Shown in pieces: positions 9,206 to 17,686 of a DNA stretch of 64,000 nt. The position numbers were made by a program, and so were the translations under genes. The notes below the pieces were generated by a model. The model was not told where the DNA came from, did no database searches, and was given only the letters and a program-made list of their open reading frames with translations. Numbering within the stretch: position 1 is the stretch's first letter; every line of letters starts with the position of its first letter. Source of the stretch: Deltaproteobacteria bacterium (GTDB lineage Bacteria > Myxococcota_A > UBA9160 > UBA4427); assembly GCA_029261835.1 (NCBI GenBank), contig JAJDAO010000021.1:1-64000 (forward strand), written 5' to 3'.

Positions 9206-10453
9206 ATGAACGCGCAGGATTCCACTCAGCCTGTTGGCATCCGAATACTGAACACTCTGGGTGCGGGCCTGAGTCGCCTTGGCTGGCGTGTGCCGGGCCT
9301 GGAGGCTGAAAAGCTCACGCGGGCCGCATGCCGCCACACCGGACTTGACGATTTCGGCGGTGATCACTTCCGCAAGGGGCTCGAGCGCCTCCTCTGGTCG
9401 CTCGAGCAAGAGGCTCACCTGAGTACTCTTGGCAGGCTCACGGCGCGTACCACCCTGCTTGGATACCTGCGTGATCGCCTGCAGATCCAGAACCACCGAA
9501 AGCTTCACCCGGACATCGCCGCGGGTGAGATCAGTCGGCCACTGGTCATCGTTGGCCTGCCACGCACCGGCACCACCATTCTCTTCAACCTTCTGGCTCA
9601 GGACCCGGCCAACCGGGCTCCCCTCGCCTGGGAGACGGATATCCCGTATCCGCCGCCGGAGACAGCGAGCTACCGAAGCGACCCCCGCATCGCCAAGTGC
9701 CAGAAACGTTTCGACTCCCTCTACAGATTGGCGCCCGCTCTCCTGGCCATTCACGAGATGGGATCCGAGCTGCCGCAGGAATGCGTCGCCATCACGGCAC
9801 ACGAGTTCATGAGCGTCCAGTTCTTCACGATGTACGACGTGCCGAGCTACCAGGACTGGCTGGACCGGCAGAGTTACGTCCCCGCGCTCCAGTTTCATCG
9901 TCGTTTTCTGCAGCACCTTCAGCACCGTCACGCGGGTGAGCGCTGGGTCCTGAAGACTCCCGGACACCTGGCAACCCTCAGCGAGCTCTTCGAGGTCTAT
10001 CCCGACGCCTGCATCATTCACACGCACCGCGACCCGCTCCGCGTGATGCCATCCCTGGCGAGCTTGTGCTACGCGCTGCGCGGCATCAGCTCCGATCGCG
10101 TGCTACCCGAAGCCGTCGGGCGTCAGCAGGTCCGCCTCTGGGCGGGACACCTGGAGCGTGCCTTGACAGCACGCGATGAGCTCACTTCGAACCAAGACCA
10201 GTTCTTCGATGCCCATTTCGAGGACGTCGTGCGGGATCCGATCGGATTGATCGAGCGGATCTACGATCACTTCGACCTCTCGCTCAGCGATGAAGCGCGA
10301 GGGCGAATGCGAGCCTTCCTGGGTGCCAACCCACGTGGCAAGCGCGGCAGCCATCACTATACGCTCGAGGACTTCGGCCTCACACCAAACGATGGTCGCC
10401 GCTTCGAAGCCTACCGCGAGAGATTCTCCATTGCTGCCGAGACCGCTCCTTGA
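9206..10453 (+). CDS. PAPS-dependent sulfotransferase family protein
   Basis: About 415 aa. The 5'-phosphosulfate-binding loop is clear (VIVGLPRTGTTILFNLL), and the 3'-phosphate region appears as HTHRDPLRVMPSLASL with WVLKTPGHLATL before it, as in bacterial Sulfotransfer_3/Stf0-like proteins that sulfate glycolipids or polysaccharides. ATG at 9206 is preferred because the upstream extension to 9140 is unlike the family. The ~200 bp between wecB and this gene hold no other gene. In this setting it may decorate the exported glycan, but a lipid or small-molecule acceptor is equally possible. Confidence 0.8.
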   Translation: MNAQDSTQPVGIRILNTLGAGLSRLGWRVPGLEAEKLTRAACRHTGLDDFGGDHFRKGLERLLWSLEQEAHLSTLGRLTARTTLLGYLRDRLQIQNHRKLHPDIAAGEISRPLVIVGLPRTGTTILFNLLAQDPANRAPLAWETDIPYPPPETASYRSDPRIAKCQKRFDSLYRLAPALLAIHEMGSELPQECVAITAHEFMSVQFFTMYDVPSYQDWLDRQSYVPALQFHRRFLQHLQHRHAGERWVLKTPGHLATLSELFEVYPDACIIHTHRDPLRVMPSLASLCYALRGISSDRVLPEAVGRQQVRLWAGHLERALTARDELTSNQDQFFDAHFEDVVRDPIGLIERIYDHFDLSLSDEARGRMRAFLGANPRGKRGSHHYTLEDFGLTPNDGRRFEAYRERFSIAAETAP

Positions 10454-10504
10454 TCGAGTTCCGACCGGCGGGCGCGTTCAGCCGCTGCATCGCCGCAGAT
10501 CGAT

Positions 10505-11899
10505 TCAGTACGCGTTTCGAGCCAGGAGCCCGCTCCAGAGCGTCATCACCAGGATTTGTGCGTCGAGCCCGAGTGACCAATTCTGGATGTAGTAGATATC
10601 GTGCTCGATCCGCTCGTGCAGCGATGTGTTGCCTCGCCAGCCGTGCACCTGCGCCCAGCCAGTGAGGCCGGCCTTCACCTTGTGGCGCAGCATGTAGCCG
10701 GGAATCTCGCGCCGGAACTCCTCGATGAAGACTGGCCGTTCCGGCCTCGGCCCCACCAGACTCATGTCGCCGGTCACAACGTTCCACAGCTGCGGAAGCT
10801 CGTCGAGGCTGAAGCGCCGGAGCCAAGCTCCCAGTCTCGTACGTCGGGGGTCGTTGGGCCGCGCCCAGATCGCACCCTCTTCGTCCTCCGCACCGCACGC
10901 CATCGAGCGGAACTTGAACATGCGAAAGACACGTCCGTCCAGCCCCATTCGCCGCTGACTGTAGATGACGGGCCTCCCGGATGAGACAAGGATGGCCGAG
11001 ACGATCAAGAGCAGGACGGGAGCCATCAACAGGAGCAGCAGCGAGCTGCCCAACAGATCGAACATGCGCTTCTGCACCGACGCCCAACCCACGAGCGGAC
11101 TCTCGCGCAGACTGATGATTGGCAGCCCGTCCAGATTCTCCACCGAGCTACGCAGGGTGAGGATGTGGAGGAGATCGGGCGCCAGCTTGACGCTGGCGAC
11201 CTCGTCATCAAGGTCGGACAGGATCTTGTCCAGCCGCTGCCACTCCTCGCGCGGCAGCGCGATGATGACCTGGTCGATACGCGTGCGCTGAAGTGCATGC
11301 TTCAGATCGCCGTAGCCACCCGTCACGGACACACCTGCGACGCGACGACCCGGTGCGCCATCGGCGAGCACGCCCTCCACCCGCATGCCCGCTTGTGGAT
11401 GATCGTGGATGCGGTGAATGATCTCCTCTGCCAGCCGCCCGGCCCCGACGACCAGCACGTAGCGTAGGTTGTAGCCGCGGCGCCGCAGCCGCCGCAGCCC
11501 CGTCCGCAGGACCACGCGCAGCCCGATGATGAGCGCAGGCGAAGCCAGGCTGAAGACGAGCACGACGCCTCGGGAGTACGACTGACTGCGAACGAAGAAG
11601 GAGATGGCGAGTAGAAGCAGCACGCCGGTTGCGGTGGCGCGCAGGACATCGATCCCCTCTCGCACGAGGGTCCCCAAGCGCCTCGGCTCGTACAAGCCGT
11701 GCCGGCGCAGCAGCACCCACCACAGGGGCAGGATCACGACGAGGGCGAGTGCGTAGCTGCCGACGTCCGGCACGCCAAGCGGCGCTGGAATGCCGAAATG
11801 AAAGCGAAGCCAGTAGGCGCCCAGCCACGCCACCGTGATGAGCACGAGATCGGCCGCCATCATCATGGTCCGGAAGACTTCGCTGTATCGGTATAGCAA
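10505..11899 (-). CDS. Undecaprenyl-phosphate glucose phosphotransferase (polyprenyl glycosylphosphotransferase)
   Basis: About 464 aa. Four N-terminal membrane helices, a central CoA-binding-like Rossmann segment (YVLVVGAGRLAEEII), a fifth helix and the catalytic C-terminal domain with KRMFDLLGSSLLLLL, MFKFRSM, SLDELPQLWNVVTGDMSLVG and RPE are the hallmarks of WcaJ/PssY/EpsZ enzymes. They start repeat-unit synthesis by moving hexose-1-phosphate from a UDP-sugar to undecaprenyl phosphate at the inner membrane. It is convergent with the sulfotransferase and downstream of the GT81-like gene. The sugar is most often glucose or galactose and cannot be fixed from sequence alone. Confidence 0.92.
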   Translation of the reverse strand: MLYRYSEVFRTMMMAADLVLITVAWLGAYWLRFHFGIPAPLGVPDVGSYALALVVILPLWWVLLRRHGLYEPRRLGTLVREGIDVLRATATGVLLLLAISFFVRSQSYSRGVVLVFSLASPALIIGLRVVLRTGLRRLRRRGYNLRYVLVVGAGRLAEEIIHRIHDHPQAGMRVEGVLADGAPGRRVAGVSVTGGYGDLKHALQRTRIDQVIIALPREEWQRLDKILSDLDDEVASVKLAPDLLHILTLRSSVENLDGLPIISLRESPLVGWASVQKRMFDLLGSSLLLLLMAPVLLLIVSAILVSSGRPVIYSQRRMGLDGRVFRMFKFRSMACGAEDEEGAIWARPNDPRRTRLGAWLRRFSLDELPQLWNVVTGDMSLVGPRPERPVFIEEFRREIPGYMLRHKVKAGLTGWAQVHGWRGNTSLHERIEHDIYYIQNWSLGLDAQILVMTLWSGLLARNAY

Positions 11900-11997
11900 G
11901 CTCCGCTAGCCTCCGACCGCCATCTGCGCACAAGCTGCCGCCACTGGGGCTGCCCAGGGTACCGCGTCGTACCCCCGGCGCGAAGTGGGACAAATCT

Positions 11998-13230
11998 CTA
12001 GCTCGCCTCTCGTGCGTCTTCCTCGACTGCGCAGCTGAGTTCGTCCAGGAAATCCGGCAGGGCCGAAGCAACACGGCTCCAGTTCGGGATCTGCGGCGCG
12101 CCCCTCGGATCCTTCACAAAGCCCAGACCAGCGGCCAGCAAGGCGCCGGAAAACGTCTCCACAGCCACCTCCTCGGCATGGCGATCGAAATGGAGCCCGT
12201 TCAGCTTGGCATCGTTGCTGTAGCTCGCTATGGCGTCCTGTGCGGTCCGTACATAGGCGGTGAAGATGGTATGGAGGAAGCCAGCTTCGAACTCCACACC
12301 ATAGCTCGCCAGGTTTCGGATCAGTGCAGCCGCGATGTCAACCACCATGCGATGCAGACCACGCGTCGCGTCGTCCTGTGACAGTCTCTGGTGTTTGTGG
12401 TCATAGTTCTCGACCAGATGGACCTGGCAGATTCGCTTGAGTGAGCAGTTGCGGAAGACCTCAGCCAGCACGCCCACCTCGAGTCCCCAGTCGGCGGGAA
12501 TCCGATTCGCCCTGGCGAGCTCGGTCGTCATCGAGCATTCCCCTGCCAGCGGGTAGCGAAACGACTCCAGGTACTCCAGCAGCGGAATCGGGCCAAGCAC
12601 CGACTTCATGGATCGCAGCAGTGGCATCATGAAAAGCCGCGTCACCCGGCCGTGCAACCGATCGGTGACACGACTGTAGTAGCCCTTGGCGAACTCGTAG
12701 TTCATGTTCGGATTGGCGGTCGGGTAACACAGCCGGGCCAACAGCTCTCGCCGATAGGTGACAATGTCACAGTCATGCGTGACAACGACGCGCGAAGCAT
12801 GGGTTGCGAGAACGTAGCCGTACGCCAGCCAGGTGGCCCGACCCTTGCCATCAGGCCCGGGATCCAGCCCCTCGTCACGCAGCTTCCTCAGCAGCCCCTG
12901 AAGCCGCGGGCCATCGTTCCAGATGACCGTGGGCGCGCTGTCATCGAGGCAGCGGACACCACTGAAGAGCGAGCGCATCGTGCGGAACTGGTCCAGATCC
13001 GCTGCGCCCGAGAGGCTCACGACGAGCTGGCGGAGATAGGGGACCCGTTCGAGCTCCGCGACGATCCCCTTGAGTGCCGGCCCGCGCGTCTCCGAGAACA
13101 GCGAAGGGAGCACGAGCGCAACCGGACGGTCGTCCGCGTAGGAGAGCAACTCGCGCTCGAGACGCGGCAAATCCACGGGGCCGAGTCGGTGAAGCGCTGT
13201 GATGATGCCAGTCTGATGGAAGTCGGTCAC
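11998..13230 (-). CDS. GT81-type glycosyltransferase, probable glucosyl-3-phosphoglycerate synthase
   Basis: About 410 aa, GT-A fold. The donor segment ends in the metal-binding VVTHDCDIVTY, preceded by DGKGRATWLAYGYVLATHA; the acceptor-side PLAGECSMTTELAR, PADWGLEVGVLAEVF and HKHQRLSQDDA match the order seen in GpgS/mannosyl-3-phosphoglycerate synthases, which couple a sugar nucleotide to 3-phosphoglycerate. The product feeds glucosylglycerate, a compatible solute, or lipid-polysaccharide primers. The phosphatase GpgP is not adjacent. It lies between the PilZ gene and the polyprenyl sugar transferase on one strand. Family is fairly sure and substrate less so. Confidence 0.65.
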   Translation of the reverse strand: MTDFHQTGIITALHRLGPVDLPRLERELLSYADDRPVALVLPSLFSETRGPALKGIVAELERVPYLRQLVVSLSGAADLDQFRTMRSLFSGVRCLDDSAPTVIWNDGPRLQGLLRKLRDEGLDPGPDGKGRATWLAYGYVLATHASRVVVTHDCDIVTYRRELLARLCYPTANPNMNYEFAKGYYSRVTDRLHGRVTRLFMMPLLRSMKSVLGPIPLLEYLESFRYPLAGECSMTTELARANRIPADWGLEVGVLAEVFRNCSLKRICQVHLVENYDHKHQRLSQDDATRGLHRMVVDIAAALIRNLASYGVEFEAGFLHTIFTAYVRTAQDAIASYSNDAKLNGLHFDRHAEEVAVETFSGALLAAGLGFVKDPRGAPQIPNWSRVASALPDFLDELSCAVEEDAREAS

Positions 13231-13274
13231 CGACCGAAACTTCGCACTGGCCCCCTGCGGGTGTCAAGCAGATC

Positions 13275-13619
13275 TCAAACCTCGGCCTCGGTCTCGAGCG
13301 TGGCCTGTTCGAGCAGATGCAAGCCCAGCGGGTCGATCTCGTGGAATTCGATGCCGACTTCGAGCGTAATGGGATCCGTATCGGTCGCCCAGATCACCCG
13401 GCCGACGGCGACCACCGTGTGCTCTCCGACGTTGAACGTGACACGCAGGACATCACCCAGATTGATCTCGCAACCCACCGCCTCGAAACTGATGCCGCCC
13501 GTCGAAACGTTTCGGCTCACGGCGAGCTGATCCATGTGATCCAATTCGGAGAAGGAGATCACCTGATCGGTGGGGATCCGGTGATACTTGCGCCGGTCAG
13601 CCGGTGTCGCCAGAACCAT
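13275..13619 (-). CDS. PilZ-domain cyclic-di-GMP-binding protein
   Basis: A 114-aa single-domain protein. Near the N-terminus RRKYHR gives the RxxxR motif and NVSTGGI gives the (D/N)xSxxG motif, the two c-di-GMP-binding elements of PilZ; the rest is a short beta-barrel ending EVGIEFHEID. It is expected to be a cytoplasmic c-di-GMP receptor. Its position ahead of two glycosyltransferase-type genes suggests post-translational control of polysaccharide synthesis, as known for other PilZ proteins, but no partner can be read from the sequence. Confidence 0.88.
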   Translation of the reverse strand: MVLATPADRRKYHRIPTDQVISFSELDHMDQLAVSRNVSTGGISFEAVGCEINLGDVLRVTFNVGEHTVVAVGRVIWATDTDPITLEVGIEFHEIDPLGLHLLEQATLETEAEV

Positions 13620-13722
13620 GAGGACTTCCCCCGGTTGGGGCAGCAGGACAAGCCACCTACGCCCGCAGGCAGTCTCTTCGGATGGGTCCGGTCGAGCCTT
13701 GAGAAGCGGCGGGGCGCTCGCT

Positions 13723-14805
13723 TCAGCGCGCGGTCGAGAAGAGATCGAGCTGGCTTTCCTCGACGCCGGCCGGGCTGAGCCCAGCCAGGGTGATGCACAA
13801 AGAGTGCATCGAGCGCGCTTCGACTCCCGTGCGGCCGAGCAATGTGCTGGCCGCCTGGCAAACTTCCACTGCGCTCCGAATTGGCCCCCGCAGGGTGAGG
13901 CTGCGAGTCGTCACCACCTGATCGCGTCCGCGAACCCGAACCGCCACGCGACGCGCCTCGAGTCCCTGCCGCTCGAGTCCGACCTCGAGCCCCCGAGCAA
14001 GCTCGCTCAAGAGCGACGGCAGGTCGGGCCGGTCTGCCTCGGTCCTGGCGATGGTGACTTCCCGGCTGATGCTGCCCGGGCAGCGCGCAACGCGAACCGC
14101 AGAGGTATCGCGTACCTGCGCAAGCCTCAGAATCTCGAGTCCGCGGTTGCCGAGAGCACGCTCGAGAAGAACCGCATCGACGGTCAGAAGTTCACCGATG
14201 GTGGTCACGCCCAGCTCTTGCAGTGTCACGACAGCCTTCGGCCCGACACGCGGCAGGCGGCTCACGGACAGCGGCCCGAGAAAGGCGGAGACTTCGTTCG
14301 AGCGGATCCGGCGCACGCCCTCCTGCCCGACTTCCTCGGCAGCCAACTTCGCCAGGAACTTGGCCGGAGCGATCCCGGCGCGCAGGCAGAGGCCAAGCTC
14401 CGCCTTCACCTTCTCGGCCAGGCGGCCCGCGAGGGTCTCGGGCTGCTCTCTCCTGGTACGGGTGTCGATGTACGCCCCGCCCAGTCCCGCCGGCTCGAGT
14501 TCCTGGACGACTCTGCGCAGGCAGACGAGCAGCACTCCAGCCGCCTCCCGATAGCGCTTCATATTCGTCCTCACCCGGCCGGCGGCGGGACACCGCTCGA
14601 GAGCGTCGAGCATGGGCATACCGACGGCGACACCGGCCTCCTGAGCCTCCCAGCTCGCCGACTGAACCTTGCCGCCCTTGCGCGGATGACCGCCGACCAG
14701 CACAGGGCGCCCTTCGAGCGAGGGGTCCGCGAGCCGTTCCACCGCGGCGTAGAAGCTCGGAACCTCCGCATAGAGGATGGCGCCTGCCCCACCGGCAGAG
14801 TTCAT
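13723..14805 (-). CDS. Y-family DNA polymerase homologue lacking catalytic acids (ImuB-like), with C-terminal clamp-binding motif
   Basis: About 360 aa, the size of DinB (Pol IV). Palm, fingers, thumb and little-finger order is intact: GRPVLVGG, AGIAPAKFLAKLA, and the helix-hairpin-helix segment LPRVGPKAVVTLQELGV. However, the first metal site reads YAEVPSFY instead of xVDMDxFF, and the second reads LGGAYID instead of LDEAYLD (Gly109-Gly110 in place of Asp-Glu). It should not be able to polymerise. The C-terminus carries QLDLF (residues 352-356), a canonical beta-clamp-binding pentapeptide. This pattern resembles ImuB, the clamp-binding but inactive partner in mutasomes; ImuA and DnaE2 are not in the window. 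ATG at 14805 overlaps the acylase stop (ATGA). Confidence 0.85.
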   Translation of the reverse strand: MNSAGGAGAILYAEVPSFYAAVERLADPSLEGRPVLVGGHPRKGGKVQSASWEAQEAGVAVGMPMLDALERCPAAGRVRTNMKRYREAAGVLLVCLRRVVQELEPAGLGGAYIDTRTRREQPETLAGRLAEKVKAELGLCLRAGIAPAKFLAKLAAEEVGQEGVRRIRSNEVSAFLGPLSVSRLPRVGPKAVVTLQELGVTTIGELLTVDAVLLERALGNRGLEILRLAQVRDTSAVRVARCPGSISREVTIARTEADRPDLPSLLSELARGLEVGLERQGLEARRVAVRVRGRDQVVTTRSLTLRGPIRSAVEVCQAASTLLGRTGVEARSMHSLCITLAGLSPAGVEESQLDLFSTAR

Positions 14806-17486
14806 TGGGGCGGCTCGAGCAGCAGCAGCTCTCCGCTCTCCTCTTCCACCAGGAGCCGGCTCGTCAGCAGCAGACTGGGCCGCCCGGCCAGCCAACGTCC
14901 CAGGCCGTCGGAGAAGTGGGGGTGCTGCGGATGCTCGGACTGGCCCGGCGAGAGCGAACTCAGCATGCGATCCGGAGCCGCGAGATCGACCGCCAGACGG
15001 TATGTCGCGGCCTCGCTCACTTGATAGGGACCCGGCCGCTCGTAGGCGGTCACCGCCAGCGTCGTTTCATCCCCTCCCAGGGCCGCGGCTGGAAGTCGCC
15101 CGAGAGCGCGACCCGGGGCCCGACCCAAGCTTGCAAAGGGACGAAACACGAGCTTGTGCAACCGCCCCCAGGCCCAGCCGTCGCGACTCGGCCCGAGCCG
15201 GTAGGACAGACTGACCCAGGTCCGACGCAGGCTCGAACGGACGGCCGCGCTGACCCGGTCGACATCCGTCCAGCCTCCCGGCGCAGCGAGCCGGTCCGCG
15301 GAGACGAGCAAGGCCGATACCACCGGCGCTGCTCGTACGCCGGGCAGCGATAGATAGCGAGCGTAGAGCTCTGCGCCAAAGGGCTCGCGGAGGAGTTCCT
15401 CGATCAAGTGCTCCATCAGTACGTGATACGCGGCCGCACCTCGGCTGTCGGCGCGCATCTCGCCATCCCAGCGACCGAGCAGCTGAGCAATCTCACGAGC
15501 CTCCGGACGCAGAGCGCCTCCAATCTGCCCCAGACGCAGCAGCGCGGGGATGACCTCCCCACTCACGCTGCCGGCGACGTCGTTCTGAAGCGCCGCGGCG
15601 CTGCGCAGGTCGACCTTCTCGGAGCCCGGCGCGGTCAGCTTCCCGAGCGCCGCAACCAGCCGACGGCTCCTCTCCCCCGTTCGCCAGAGCCACTCGACGT
15701 CTGCGGCGGTGAGCCCGTCGTCCAGGCTGCCGTCGGCGGCGATCACCCAGGAGCGGGGGCCCCGGGTGGCCGGCCGCTCGCGAGAGCCGCTGACACGAAC
15801 GGCCGGCAGGGCGGAGAACTCGATCGGCTCGTGCCAGTCGAAGAGCCGCAGCCGCCCGGGAACCGGAACCAGGCCGCTGGGCAGCGAGCGCCTGGGCAGC
15901 CATCCCGCGAGCTGCATCCCCGCCTGCCCGGTGTCGTCCGCGTAGACCATGGCCACCACCGGCTCGTGATGTTCCGCGAGAGCGGCCACGAGCTGCCCTG
16001 CATCGCGCGCCCGAGCCACCGCCAGCAGCGCCCCCACACCGTCTCCAGGCAGCGCACCGCTCCAGGCCAGGGCCAACGGCTCTCGCTCCGGCGGCGACCC
16101 CGCCACCCGGGTCGATCGGCCGGCGCCGGTGTCCGCCTCTGCGTCGCTGCGGCTCGGGTACGTCACTCGCTCGGGAGGCCGTAGCAGCGAGTTGATCAGC
16201 GGACCATGCCGCGTGGAGCGAACAACCAACTCCTCCTCGCGCAGCACGCCGCCGGCCGTCCGGACACGGATCAGCTCCCTACGCTCTGCCAACGGCACCC
16301 AAAGCGTGCCGTTCTGGTAGAGACCGTCTTCGGAGCGAATCGTCTCCTTGAAGAGATCCACGCTGACGGCACGCGCGGGCGTGGCGGCCCAGGCCACGTG
16401 CAGATTCCGCCCAGCCCAGATCACCGGTACGCCCGGAATGGTGGCCCCTGCGACATCGACCCCAGTGCCGCGCAGATGAACCTCATAGACCAGGGCGGGC
16501 GCTGTGGGTGCCAGGTGGAGATCCGCTACCAGAATCGGAGCACCGCTCTCGGTATAACGTCCGGGCAGAACCCAGGCACTGCCACCGCGAATCGCCGTCG
16601 ACGCGATCAGGTCGCGACTCGGCGCGAGTAGCTCTCCGCGAGGCTGCCCGCCCATGCCGCGGACGACGGATTGCAGCGGGAGTTCGCTGGGGATCTCCAC
16701 GCCCTGCACGCCACTACCCGTGGGCTTGAACGGGCGAGCCAGCACGCTGCCGAGCCGCTCGATCAGATCGTCGAGCACGATGCCCGTCTCGATCAGGTTG
16801 CTAGAACTCCAGGCGACAAGCTTGACGATGGCGATGGAATCCGCGGGACCCCAATCGTCGAAGGTCTCGCCCGCGCCGGCCAGCTCGAGCGGCGCGCCGA
16901 CCCGACCGTTACGGATTCGCCTCAGGCGCGCGTTGACTCCCTCGGCGTACGCGCTCAGCACATCTCGCACGCTCTCGTCCAAGCGCTCGGCCTGGGCCTC
17001 GGCGTGTAGCGCGAGACCCAGCGTGCGGGCCATCCGGTCAGCGACCAAACCCGCCTCGCCCACCACCTCGGCCGTGCGACCACGTGCCAGGCGCCGCAGC
17101 CAGAGCATCTGTGCGAGGCGATCCTGCGCGTGCACGAATCCGAGGGCGACCCAGGCGTCTCGCTCGCGAACCGCCTCTATGTGTGGAATGCCCCTCGAAT
17201 CGCGCAATACCTCGACCGGCGCCGCGAGACCGGCGACGGGCAGCGTCCCGGTCTCCACTGCGAAGGACCTGCGTGCGGTCTGTTCGTCGCCGAGGCGACG
17301 CGCCCCGAGCCAGAGCAGCGCCGCCAGCGCGACCGCAACGAGCACGATGATCACCGCACCCGGGCGACCGACTCCGTCGGGTAGATCCGCCAACGTCCTA
17401 CTTGCTCTCACGGCATCCAGGGTCCCTGTCCGCACGAAGTCCGATCGAAGCCACCGCCGGAATCGGAGTGTAGCGACCGAGGCCAA
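14802..17486 (-). CDS. Penicillin-acylase family (Ntn-hydrolase) protein with altered active-site residues
   Basis: About 894 aa. After one N-terminal membrane anchor (roughly residues 43-61) the family pattern is clear: LRDSRGIPHIEA, ALGFVHAQDRLAQM, SGAPILVADLHL, VAGATIPGVPVIWAGRN and STRHGPLIN. Active family members self-cleave before a nucleophile Ser in G-S-N-x-W; here the site reads G-G-S303-A-W, one residue out of register. The oxyanion-hole Asn region (typically IAN) reads IAAD near residue 583. So this may be an inactive or atypical acylase. Likely periplasmic and membrane-anchored. Its stop overlaps the start of the inactive polymerase gene. It is divergent from gap. Confidence 0.8.
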   Translation of the reverse strand: MASVATLRFRRWLRSDFVRTGTLDAVRASRTLADLPDGVGRPGAVIIVLVAVALAALLWLGARRLGDEQTARRSFAVETGTLPVAGLAAPVEVLRDSRGIPHIEAVRERDAWVALGFVHAQDRLAQMLWLRRLARGRTAEVVGEAGLVADRMARTLGLALHAEAQAERLDESVRDVLSAYAEGVNARLRRIRNGRVGAPLELAGAGETFDDWGPADSIAIVKLVAWSSSNLIETGIVLDDLIERLGSVLARPFKPTGSGVQGVEIPSELPLQSVVRGMGGQPRGELLAPSRDLIASTAIRGGSAWVLPGRYTESGAPILVADLHLAPTAPALVYEVHLRGTGVDVAGATIPGVPVIWAGRNLHVAWAATPARAVSVDLFKETIRSEDGLYQNGTLWVPLAERRELIRVRTAGGVLREEELVVRSTRHGPLINSLLRPPERVTYPSRSDAEADTGAGRSTRVAGSPPEREPLALAWSGALPGDGVGALLAVARARDAGQLVAALAEHHEPVVAMVYADDTGQAGMQLAGWLPRRSLPSGLVPVPGRLRLFDWHEPIEFSALPAVRVSGSRERPATRGPRSWVIAADGSLDDGLTAADVEWLWRTGERSRRLVAALGKLTAPGSEKVDLRSAAALQNDVAGSVSGEVIPALLRLGQIGGALRPEAREIAQLLGRWDGEMRADSRGAAAYHVLMEHLIEELLREPFGAELYARYLSLPGVRAAPVVSALLVSADRLAAPGGWTDVDRVSAAVRSSLRRTWVSLSYRLGPSRDGWAWGRLHKLVFRPFASLGRAPGRALGRLPAAALGGDETTLAVTAYERPGPYQVSEAATYRLAVDLAAPDRMLSSLSPGQSEHPQHPHFSDGLGRWLAGRPSLLLTSRLLVEEESGELLLLEPPQ

Positions 17487-17686
17487 GCACGCGCCGGCGC
17501 AAGGCCACGTGGGGACGAGAATGCTCTCGCGCCCTGCCCCTCCCTCCTCTCAAGCTCCGCAATTACGTGCCGACAAGCGAGAAGAACGCACACTGCCCGG
17601 CAACGAGCGGCGTGTTGTGTACTATCAGCTGCCAAATAGGCCGGCGCTTGAAGTATTCGACGAAGTCGGCTCGGGAGGTTACTGGC

